Of a stretch of 60,000 nt of DNA, positions 28,636-40,600 are shown in pieces; within the stretch, counting starts at the first letter, position 1; each line of letters opens with the position of its first letter. This DNA is from Symsagittifera roscoffensis (lineage: Eukaryota > Xenacoelomorpha > Acoela > Convolutidae), in the NCBI RefSeq assembly GCF_963678635.1, contig NC_087064.1:28066189-28126188 (forward strand), in the 5' to 3' direction. The translations under genes and the position numbers were made by a program. The notes under the pieces are model-generated. The model ran no database searches, was not told where the DNA came from, and worked only from the letters and a program-made list of their open reading frames with translations.

Positions 28636-31600
28636 TCGCTTAAATAGTTTATTCTGGCCGAAGGATTTCGGCTTATAATGTATCGGCTTAATGGCTTTTC
28701 AAGGGAAGCTTACTTTTTATGCTCACCTCTAGATCGCACAAAATTTTCAGATCTAAATTGATTTTTTGACATCTTAATGATTTCGTCCCTTCCGGGTGTT
28801 TTTTTGGCTTTTTTCTGTTATTTTTATAGTAGATTTTTAATTACTTGTTTTTCTTGAATTTCAAGAGGGTAAATATACATCTTGGTTTCTGATTTTTATA
28901 TACACCAAAACTTGCTGTCAGAAAAGAGTTTTTGAACGTTAAAAAAAATTGCATCAAATTTTCAGCGTTCGGATGCAAGGATTCTGATTTATTTTAAAAA
29001 AAGTGCGTCCAATCAGTTTTAATTTTTTGTTTTGTTTAATTTTATTTGCAATTTTTTGTTTTGTTTAATTTTATTTGCAAGTTGATGACATTGCGTATTC
29101 TTTTCATAGTATGTCAAAATGTTTCGAAAACATATCATAAATTTCCAACATTTTTTCGCAACTTTAGTTTGACTGTTTTGTCTACCAAGAAATATGGCGT
29201 TTCGCACAAGATTCAGGAGTAGGGTTCTTTTTGACTGAGTTATTGGGATAAAATGTCTCACAAATATCTCAACTTTTGTGGTTATTGCCTATTTCCTTGC
29301 GGGCCTTCATGTCTTTTTTAATATAACTTTGTTTTGGTTGTGATCCAGCTCTTAGCGTTGCGTATCAAGTTGATATTTGATAAGTTTGTTGTAATTGGGT
29401 TATTTTACTGATGTTTGACAGTTTTTTTGTGAAAATTGTTTTAAAACTTAAGTATTCCAACAACATATCGAAACTCTAAATCAAAAATTATTTAGAGGAA
29501 TTAGATACGACAAAAGCACTGTTTCTATAATCTCATACACGAAAAGAAAAATAAATCTCTAAACGGCAACTATAATCATGTAAACTCCTCAACACCATCG
29601 GCAAAATCTTGAAAATGCATCAAAAAACCGCTGTTTGAGTTATTTTTGTCTAAAACTTCGAAATGATAGCATGGTTTTATCCGAAACCGATGTGTTGTCT
29701 AACATGCTGTTTTATTAAGTCAATGAAAAACAGGAAGAGAACTGCCAAGCAGTTCTCTTTTTTCATACTTTTCATGAAAACAGTTATTATGAAATGGCAT
29801 AGAATGGGATATTTTGTTTCATTTTATTTTGTTGGGAAGCTTTAGAACTTTTTTTTGCAAAAAAAATTTTCTTAACAACCTAGTCGATTTTCAAAAATAG
29901 GTATTGTGAGAAAGACCGCCCACTTTTCTTTACGACTGAAAATTTGCCAAGTAATTGTGACTTCGCCCAGCTGTCGATAGCTTTTGAAATGTCTGTGGGG
30001 GAATACATAACAAATATTTTTGAATGTTATTGGTTTTCTCAAAAATCATCCTGTTGCAAATGTGAGATTTTGAGTTGAATGGATAAAATGGGTTGTGGGA
30101 AGCACTGTTTCGATAATCTCTATACACGAAAAGAAAAGTAAATATCCAAACGGCAACTATAAACCTGTAAAACTCCTCATCATCATCGGCAAAATCTTGA
30201 TAATGCATAAAAAAACCGCTGTTTGAGTTACTTTGTCTAAAGCTTCAAAATGATAGCATGGTTTTATCCGAAACCGATCTGTGTTGTCTAACATGCTGTT
30301 TTATTAAGTCAATGAGAAACATGACGAGAACTGCCAAGCTGTTCTCGCTTTTCATACTTTTCATAAAAACAGTTAATATGAAATGGCATGGAATGGGATA
30401 TTTTGTTTCATTTTATTTTGTTGGGAAGCTTTAAAACTTTTTTTTGCAAAACTTTTTTTTCTTAACAACCTAATCGATTTTCATAAAAAGGTATTGTGAG
30501 AAAGACAGCCTACTTTTCTTTACGACTGAAAGTTCGCCAAATAAATTTGACTTCGCCCGCTGTCGGTTGCTTTCGAAAATGTCTGTGGGGAATACGTAAC
30601 AAATATTTTTGGATGTTTTTGGTTTTCTCAAAAACCACCCCTTGCAAATCTGAGATTTTGAGTCGAATGGATAAAATGGGTTGTGGGAAGCTCATCGGCG
30701 TGTTTGGATACGCCTAATTTTGTTCAACGAAGAGTAATGGCCCTCAAAGTCAAAGTTCTCGAAAACTACGCTCCCAAAACTGAGTTCTTAGGTTCAATCG
30801 AAAAAGCAGGTTGTGTGAATCTCTTCTGCTCAATCGATTACGCCCATATTTTATACATAAAAAGCTATGCTCCTCGTCAATATTCAAAAAAGTTTTGTTC
30901 ACCGTTTTCTGGAAGCTAATTGATTTCAGAAAGTCACGTTTTCGAATTTTTAACCGTTTTTTAAAGAAAGCTTTTTGACTTTTCTTAGTAACTATCGTAT
31001 CAAATCTGAGATGAAGGAGCCAATCAAAAAAACCATTTGCGAGTATCCGAGTTCTATCCGCTCATATCCGTGTTCACGCTCAAATAGCGTGAAATTAACA
31101 ATGCTTATAAATGAAACTACACTGCACTATGGTTGGTCTCAGATTGTCTAAATGCGAGAAATTTGGCCGTGCAGCCAAGAAACTAGTCTCACACGTCAGT
31201 CAACCGGGTTTGAATATCCTTGATTAATCTTTTTGCTGACAAAGTCGCGCATTTCCGTGTTTACGCTCAAGTAGCGTGAAAGTTTAAATGCATACGTTTG
31301 AAAGAAAATTGCATTGTGATTGAACTGAGACTGCCTATTTGTAAGTTAATTTGGCTACCGTGCGGCCTATAGAGTAGTCTCTTGCGCCGGTCAACCGGGT
31401 TGCAACCCCCACCCTGGCCTTTATACATGTAAACCCGAGGGGTTATAGCCCCAAATGACCTTTTCTGACCGTTTTTCTCTCTATCTCAGTTCATACCTGA
31501 TTAAGTCTCACCAAAAAGAGCAATGTGTCTCAATGAAGAATACCAGTGTTCTGAGAGTTTGCTTTGAGTTTTAAGCTGCAAATGGTTGATGTTATGAGCG

Positions 31601-34600
31601 ATTAAAAATGCTTAAATTTTTTGTTGTCGAGAGTTTTTTACCGACTCTTTATAGTTCAATTGTGTGAAAGCGGCTTTTTTTTTGCTTTGGAGAGTGGAAC
31701 GAGCACAAGTTCGTCGACCCGGTGGCCTATGTGAAAGACAACCTTCATATTAGTACAGAACCTATCAATATACCCGAGTTGCACGAAAGTTATCCTCACT
31801 TAGCTCCTATACATCCCTTACGGTTTATCTTTGAAGATATTGAAGTTATCTTAGGACAGGATAACTACCACGTCGTTCGTCCAATTGAGTTCCTCTTAGG
31901 AGACGACTCTAGCTCACCATGTTACCTCGCCTACCGATAGGTTTGATCATAAGTAGTTAGTTACCGCCGTTCGCCGGGTTAACTTCTTCGTGCTTTAAGT
32001 GTGTTGTCGAAGACTCTTCTTTAACTGAGCATATAAAGTCTTAAGGGGGCTTTGAACAAGTCAATGCCTGTTCTGCCGCGGATAAACGCGCTTTATCAAT
32101 CAGCAATTCAGAAACTTTCAACGATGGTGAAAGATACATCGTGCCTATGCTTTGGGCTGATAACAATGTCAGTCTACCTAATAACTATTACTCATCGCTT
32201 GGTCAAATTAAAACTTTGGAGCGAAGGTTAATGAAAGACCGTAAGCTGCGCGAAAGACACGCAGACACCATAAGGGAAGACATAAAGAAAGGTCAATTCA
32301 TCACAGTCCAGCCATATGATCCACGAGCGCTAACCGATTGGGAGTGGTATCTTCTGCAATACCCAGTGAGAACTCCAAATAAACCGGGTAAGGTGCGCCG
32401 AGTCCCTAAGGGGCTGCTAATTCAATCTCTCTTGGTTGGTCCAGACATCCTCCAAAACCTGATATTCGTTCTATTGAGCATCCAACCGCACACGTTCTCT
32501 GTCTCCGCGGAATTTAGAGGGTATGTTTCTCCAGGTAGGAGTCCTCGATGGAGATCAAACTCGCTTCGTTTTGTTGCGGAAGGATCCCACATCGGATGTG
32601 GTAGTCCAGCAGCGGTATACTAGCCATTTTTTCGGCGCGCGTGACTCACCGACATGCGAGAATTTGACTTTGCAAAAAACTTCAAATGATAACATTACCG
32701 CATACCCTGAAGCAGCATCAGCGGTTAACGAAAAGTCTTTAATGGCCGAGTACTAGGATTCGTTTGAAGGCAATGAGCAAGTTTTAAATGTAAGTCGAGA
32801 TTTGGTCTAATTTCTTCAGTTAGGTTGTTTTGATATGACGAGGTTTGTCAGTAATGTTTAAGAATTAACTAACATTAAACTTGGAAATCACCCAAATACC
32901 TTCACCCGTTAAGGAAAGATCTAATGATAAACAATCGTCGCATGTCTTAGAGCTCATGGGATCATGTAAAGAACAAGTTGGTTGTGATCGCCCTCGAATT
33001 TTGTGTCATTGTTATTTGATCCTGTTGGGTTAGTAGCCCCATAAACCGTTATGGCTAGTCTTTTACGTAAAGACATTTGAAGAATAAGTGACCAAAAATG
33101 GAGTGGTGATTTATGAAAAAGTAATAAGAAGTTTCTCGCGTGGCACTCCGATCTCTATCTATTAGGTCAACTGACATCTAGAAGTTACTTCACAGAACTG
33201 TGGCTCGTATTGAGCTTCACACGTTCGGGGATAGTTCCCAGGATATTTTCTGCGCTGTTAAGTTTTTGGCGTCCGCGACTTACAAGCTCTGACAAAACTC
33301 ATCGCTTTTGTCTTTGCTGGAGCGCATCTTGCGACAATGAAAGAGTTATCAATACCCAAGCTCGAGTTTGGCACCAGATTCAAAAATGAAATTTTGAAGG
33401 CACTCATACTTGAAGTGACTGATATCTTTGTGGACAGATAGCACCGCCCCATTGCAGAGGCTCATTTTTAATGATAAAGTGCCTGTCTTCGTCGGCAACC
33501 GCGTCGGCGAAATACTCGATTATACAGCCTTTAAGGAGTGGCACTATTCGAAGGAGCAGTAAGAAAAGATGAGTTTTCCTTTTCACTTGCCTCACCATTA
33601 GGGCTGTACACCTAGAGGTTGTGCCTTCATTAGACACCAGCTCATGTGTGGTGGGCATCGAACGTTTCATTACGCGCTGCGGTAAACAGCACTTTTTGGC
33701 CTATTAATAGAACTAACTTTGTGGGCGCAGAAAATAATTACTTACCTGCATCCAGAACTGCAACCACATGGCCTCTACCGTGTTTGCGCATAAAGGTATA
33801 GCCTGGAAGTTTGGCCCTCCCATAAGGCTGGTCTTAGGAGCGCCTCGTCAGTATCGTTGAACATGTGCTCCACGAGTTACTAAGCAGTAGGCGGGTAGCA
33901 GAAGTGTTAAGGTTGAGCAAGCTTTGAATACAAGACCGATCATTCCGGTAAGTACCGATTCGCGTGATTTAGAAGCGTTAAGCCGTATCTTCTTTTGCTG
34001 TGGCAGTACGCCGCAAGCTTTCCTTCCCTCTCTTTACTTGGGGATACTTCGATCAAAAGAAAAGGTACGTACGAGCGAGGTCGTATGCTGCCGCTATATG
34101 GTCTAATTGGCTACGAGAACAACCCGTTACTTAACAAGCGTGCGAAGTGGAACACCCAATCTGACGTTTTCTCAGTACAGGTGATCTTGTATGGTTGATG
34201 CAATCCGATAGCCCATGAGGTTGTACCCTCTCGCCCGCATGGTTAAGCTTATCTTCGGTACAGACGCACGTTTCGCCCTCATCAAAACAGCTACGAGCGA
34301 ACTTAGCCGACCGATCGTAAAGCTCGCCCAGTTCTTCTGTCTTTGGGGCTGAGTATGTTCACGTTAAGCAGCGTGAAACTATAAATGCGTATAATTGAAG
34401 GTAAACTGCAATATGATTGTACAAAAATTGTCTAAATGCAGGTTACTTTGGCCGTGCGGCCAATAGATTAGTCTCTTGCACCGGTCAACTGGGTTTGCAT
34501 ACCCCTATCCTGGCCTGTATACATGTAAACCTGAAGGGTTATAGTCCCATTTGACCGTTTTTTACCGTTTTTTTCTCTCGAACTCGGTTCAGACTTAGTT

Positions 34601-37600
34601 AAATCTGACCACTAAAAATAGCATTTTGTCTCAAGAGCCGTGGGAGCTTACTTTGAGTTTTTAGCTTTAAATGGTTATGAGCAATTAAAAATAAGAATAA
34701 TTCGAAGCAAACGAAGAATAACTCTTTTTAATTCAAGTGTTTGAAAGCGGTTGTTTTTATTTTTTGGAGATTGGAGCGAGCACATTGCCATGCATAGTTA
34801 AGAGTAACATTTTGTCAAAAAAGGCATATTGATCGTTGATTAGTATTTGTTAGTCAAGCATGTGTGAGAAAATGATTATTTGCGAAAGTGTGGATATGCC
34901 ATGACTTTTTGGCCCTTTGATTGTGTATTTGAAAATCAGCGATAGATTTTGGGATTGTTCCGCCAGGGACGATGTTTTCTTTTTTTTTGAAGACTTTTTT
35001 TAACCTTTAAATTTTTTTTTATAATATACAGTAATTATAATAGCTTAAAAAAATTGCCTAAGACTAAGAATATAGTCAGTACACTTATATAGGTCTTGGT
35101 GTTTCTTCGCTAAATAACTCTCAGTTTCTTCAGGAAAAAGTCTTTTTTAGGTCAAGTTTTGTTCAGGAAAGTTTCAAGATATTTGAATGTTTTTTTTCTT
35201 AAAAGTTTATTTTTTCTTAAAAGTTTTTTGGAAAATGTTTATTTTTTCTTAAATGTTTTTCAAAAAACAAGTCAGTTTTTTTCTGTTTACTTGCGTTCAT
35301 TGACTCTTTTCTAACTGTCTGTTGGTTGTTTTTTTTTTCTTTTTTTTTCGTTTTTTAGGTTGGTATGATAAAAAGATCTGAACCAAAGCGTAAAACGTAG
35401 ACATATTCAACGGTCATAGTAACAAAGACGTATCAATGTTGCAGAAAGTTTTTTGACTTTTTGAAGTTTTTTGTTCCCAAGATGGCGTTAAAATAACTTC
35501 CAAAACTATTTTTACTGAGGTATGCAAGGATTCTGATTTATTTTTAAAAAAAATCTAAGTGCGTCCAATCAGTTTTAATTTTTTGTTTTGTTTAATTTTA
35601 TTTGCAATTTTTTTGTTTTGTTTAATTTTATTTGCAAGTTGATGACATTGCGTATTCTTTTCATAGTATGTCAAAATGTTTCGAAAACAAAACATAAATT
35701 TCCAACTTTTTTTCGCAACTTTAGTTTGACTGTTTTGTCTACCATGAAATATGGCGTTTCGCACAAGATTCAGGAGTAGGGTTCTTTTTGACTGAATTAT
35801 TGGGATAAAATGTCTCACAAATATCTCAACTTTTGTGGTTATTGCCTATTTCCTTGCTGGCCTTTATGTCTTTTTTAATATAACTTTGTTTTGGTTGTGA
35901 TCCAGCTTTTAGCGTTGCGTATCAAGTTGATATTTGATAAGTTTGTTGTAATTGGGTTATTTTTATGATGTTTGACAGTTTTTTTGTGAAAATTGTTTTA
36001 AAACTTAAGTATTCCAACGACATATCGAAACTCTAAATCAAAAATTATTTAGAGGAATTAGATACGACAAAAGCACTGTTTCTATAATCTCATACACGAA
36101 AAGAAAAATAAATATCCAAACGGCAACTATAAACCTGTAAAACTCCTCAACATCATCGGCAAAATCTTGATAATGCATAAAAAAACCGCTGTTTGAGTTA
36201 CTTTGTCTAAAGCTTCAAAATGATAGCATGGTTTTATCCGAAACTGATCTGTGTTGTCTAACATGCTGTTTTATTAAGTCAATGAGAAACATGACGAGAA
36301 CTGCCAAGCTGTTCTCGCTTTTCATACTTTTCATAAAAACAGTTATTATGAAATGGCATGGAATGGGACATTTTGTTTCATTTTATTTTGTTGGGAAGCT
36401 TTAGATTTTTTTTTGCAAAATTTTTTTTCTTAACAACCTAGTCGATTTTCATAAAAAGGTATTGTGAGAAAGACAGCCTACTTTTCTTTACGACTGAAAG
36501 TTCGCCAAATAATTTTGACTTCGCCCGCTGTCGGTTGCTTTCGAAAATGTCTGTGGGGAATACGTAACAAATATTTTTGGATGTTTTTGGTTTTCTCAAA
36601 AACCACCCCTTGCAAATCTGAGATTTTGAGTCGAATGGATAAAATGGGTTGTGGGAAGCTCATCGGCGTGTTTGGATACGCCTAATTTTGTTCAACGAAG
36701 AGTAATGGCCCTCAAAGTCAAAGTTCTCGAAAACTACGCTCCCAAAACTGAGTTCTTAGGTTCAATCGAAAAAGCAGGTTGTGTGAATCTCTTCTGCTCA
36801 ATCGATTACGCCCATATTTTATACACAAAAAGCTATGCTCCTCGTCAATATTCAAAAAAGTTTTGTTAACCGTTTTCTGGAAGCTAATTGATTTCAGAAA
36901 GTCACGTTTTCGAATTTTCAACCGTTTTTTAAAGAAAGCTTTTTGACTTTTCTTAGTAACTATCGTATCAAATCTGAGATGAAGGAGCCAATCAAAAAAA
37001 CCATTTGCGAGTATCCGAGTTCTATCCGCTCATATCCGTGTTCACGCTCAAATAGCGTGAAATTAACAATGCTTATAAATGAAACTACACTGCACTATGG
37101 TTGGTCTCAGATTGTCTAAATGCGAGAAATTTGGCCGTGCAGCTAAGAAACTAGTCTCACACGTCAGTCAACCGGGTTTGAATATCCTTGATTAATCTTT
37201 TTGCTGACGTGTTTACGCTCAAGTAGCGTGAAAGTTTAAATGCATACGTTTGAAAGAAAACTGCATTGTGATTGAACTGAGACTGCCTATTTGTAAGTTA
37301 ATTTTGCTACCGTGCGGCCTAGAGAGTAGTCTCTTGCGCCGTTCAACCGGGTTCCAACCCCCCACCCTGGCCTTTATACATGTAAACCCGAGGGGTTATA
37401 GCCCCAAATGACCTTTTCTGACCGTTTTTCTCTCTATCTCAGTTCATACCTGATTAAGTCTCACCAAAAAGAGCAATGTGTCTCAATGACAAATACCAGT
37501 GTTCTGAGAGTTTGCTTTGAGTTTTAAGCTGCAAATGGTTGATGTTATGAGCGATTAAAAATGCTTAAATTTTTTGTTGTCGAGAGTTTTTTACCGACTC

Positions 37601-40600
37601 TTTATAGTTCAATTGTGTGAAAGCGGCTTTTTTTTTGCTTTGGAGAGTGGAACGAGCACAAGTTTGTCGACCCGGTGGCCTATGTGAAAGACAACCTTCA
37701 TATTAGTACAGAATATATCAATATACCCGAGTTGCACGAAAGTTATCCTCACTTAGCTCCTATACATCCCTTACGGTTTATCTTTGAAGATATTGAAGTT
37801 ATCTTAGGACAGGATAACTACCACGTCGTTCGTCCAATTGAGTTCCTCTTAGGAGACGACTCTAGCTCACCATGTTACCTCGTCTACCGATAGGTTTGAT
37901 CATAAGTAGTTAGTTACCGCTGTTCGCCGGGTTAACTTCTTCGTGCTTTAAGTGTGTTGTCGAAGACTCTTCTTTAACTGAGCATATAAAGTCTTAATAT
38001 CAATTGCAGTCTTAAGGGGGCTTTGAACAAGTCAATGCCTGTTCTGCCGCGGATAAACGCGCTTTATCAATCAGCAATTCAGAAACTTTCAACGATGGTG
38101 AAAGATACATCGTGCCTATGCTTTGGGCTGATAACAATGTCAGTCTACCTAATAACTATTACTCATCGCTTGGTCAAATTAAAACTTTGGAGCGAAGGTT
38201 AATGAAAGACCGTAAGCTGCGCGAAAGACACGCAGACACCATAAGGGAAGACATCAAGAAAGGTCAATTCATCACAGTCCAGCCATATGATCCACGAGCG
38301 CTAACCGATTGCGAGTGGTATCTTCTGCAATACCCAGTGAGAACTCCAAATAAACCGGGTAAGGTGCGCCGAGTCCCTAACGGGGCTGCTAATTCAATCT
38401 CTCTTGGTTGGTCCAGACATCCTCCAAAACCTGATATTCGTTCTATTGAGCATCCAACCGCACACGTTCTCTGTCTCCGCGGTATGTTTCTCCAGGTAGG
38501 AGTCCTCGATCGAGATCAAACTCGCTTCGTTTTGTTGCGGAAGGATCCCACATCGGATGTTTTAGTCCAGCAGCGGTATACTAGCCATTTTTTCGGCGCG
38601 CGTGACTCACCGACATGCGCGAATTTGACTTTGCAAAAAACTTCAAATGATAACATTACCGCATACCCTGAAGCAGCATCAGCGGTTACCGAAAAGTCTT
38701 TAATGGCCGAGTACTAGGATTCGTTTGAAGGCATTGAGCAAGTTTTAAATGTTAGTCGAGATTTGGTCTAATTTCTTCAGTTAGGTTGTTTTGATATGAC
38801 GAGGTTTGTCAGTAATGTTGAAGAATTAACTAACATTAAACTTGGAAATCACCCAAATACCTTCACCCGTTAAGGAAAGATCTAATGATAAACAATCGTC
38901 GCATGTCTTAGAGCTCATGGGATCATGTAAAGAACAAGTTGGTTGTGATCGCCCTCGAATTTTGTGTCATTGTTATTTGATCCTGTTGGGTTAGTAGCCC
39001 CATAAACCGTTATGGCTAGTCTTTTACGTAAAGACATTTGAAGAATAAGTGACCAAAAATGGAGTGGTGATTTATGAAAAAGTAATAAGAATTTTCTCGC
39101 GTGGCACTCCGATCTCTATCTATTAGGTCAACTGACATCTAGAAGTTACTTCACAGAACTGTGGCTCGTATTGAGCTTCACACGTTCGGGGATAGTTCCC
39201 AGGATATTTTCTGCGCTGTTAAGTTTTTGGCGTCCGCGACTTACAAGCTCTGACAAAACTCATCGCTTTTGTCTTTGCTGGAGCGCATCTTGCGACAATG
39301 AAAGAGTTATCAATACCCAAGCTCGAGTTTGGCACCAGATTCAAAAATGAAATTTTGAAGGCACTCATACTTGAAGTGACTGATATCTTTGTGGACAGAT
39401 AGCACCGCCCCATTGCAGAGGCTCATTTTTAATGATAAAGTGCCTGTCTTCGTCGGCAACCGCGTCGGCGAAATACTCGATTATACAGCCTTTAAGGAGT
39501 GGCACTATTCGAAGGAGCAGTAAGAAAAGATGAGTTTTCCTTTTCACTTGCCTCACCATTAGGGCTGTACACCTAGAGGTTGTGCCTTCATTAGACACCA
39601 GCTCATGTGTGGTGGGCATCGAACGTTTCATTACGCGCTGCGGTAAACAGCACTTTTTGGCCTATTAATAGAACTAACTTTGTGGGCGCAGAAAATAATT
39701 ACTTACCTGCATCCAGAACTGCAACCACATGGCCTCTACCGTGTTTGCGCATAAAGGTATAGCCTGGAAGTTTGGCCCTCCCATAAGGCTGGTCTTAGGA
39801 GCGCCTCGTCAGTATCGTTGAACATGTGCTCCACGAGTTACTAAGCAGTAGGCGGGTAGCAGAAGTGTTAAGGTTGAGCAAGCTTTGAATACAAGACCGA
39901 TCATTCCGGTAAGTACCGATTCGCGTGATTTAGAAGCGTTAAGCCGTATCTTCTTTTGCTGTGGCAGTACGCCGCAAGCTTTCCTTCCCTCTCTTTACTT
40001 GGGGATACTTCGATCAAAAGAAAAGGTACGTACGAGCGAGGTCGTATGCTGCCGCTATATGGTCTAATTGGCTACGAGAACAACCCGTTACTTAACAAGC
40101 GTGCGAAGTGGAACACCCAATCTGTCGTTTTCTCAGTACCGGTGATCTTGTATGGGTGATGAATCAAAAGAAAAAGTACGTACGAGCGCGGTCGTATGCT
40201 GCCGCTATATGGTCTCGTTGGCTACGAGAACAACCCGTTACTTAACAAGCGTGCGAAGTGGAACACCCAATCTGACGTTTTCTCAGTACCGGTGATCTTG
40301 TATGGTTGATGCAATCCGATAGCCCATGAGGTTGTACCCTCTCGCCCGCATGGTTAAGCTTATCTTCGGTACAGACGCACGTTCCGCCCTCATCAAAACA
40401 GCTACGAGCGAACTTAGCCGACCGATCGTAAAGCTCGCCCAGTTCTTCTGTCTTTGGGGCTGAGTATGTTCACGTTAAGCAGCGTGAAACTATAAATGCG
40501 TATAATTGAAGGTAAACTGCAATATGATTGTACAAAAATTGTCTAAATGCAGGTTACTTTGGCCGTGCGGCCAATAGATTAGTCTCTCGCACCGGTCAAC

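Larger units (their letters stand above)
31258..34784 (+). mobile_element. Decayed BEL/Pao LTR retrotransposon in copy A
   Basis: LTR-like ends TGTTYACG...GAGCACA flank degenerate pieces of protease, RT, RNase H and integrase in BEL/Pao order. Gag and most of the protease are missing, because recognisable protein begins within 15 bp of the 5' LTR. The residues LAPIHPLRFIFEDIEVILGQ and NTRPIIPVSTDSRDLEALS are typical of BEL/Pao. Confidence 0.75.
28975..35522 (+). repeat. Tandem segmental duplication, copy A (6.5 kb)
   Basis: Starts GCAAGGATTCTGATTTATTT and ends TTTTTACTGAGGTA, directly joined to copy B with the same start. The two copies are nearly identical over about 6 kb, including the stops and frameshifts of the BEL/Pao remnant, so the duplication is younger than that decay. 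Copy A alone carries an internal 585-bp tandem duplication (29517-30101 and 30102-30688). Confidence 0.9.

Noticed and set aside
33404-33670. Minus-strand ORF (88 codons), identical in both tandem units
   Set aside because: Its identity is due to the segmental duplication. The plus strand carries the BEL/Pao RNase H motif, so this is a shadow.
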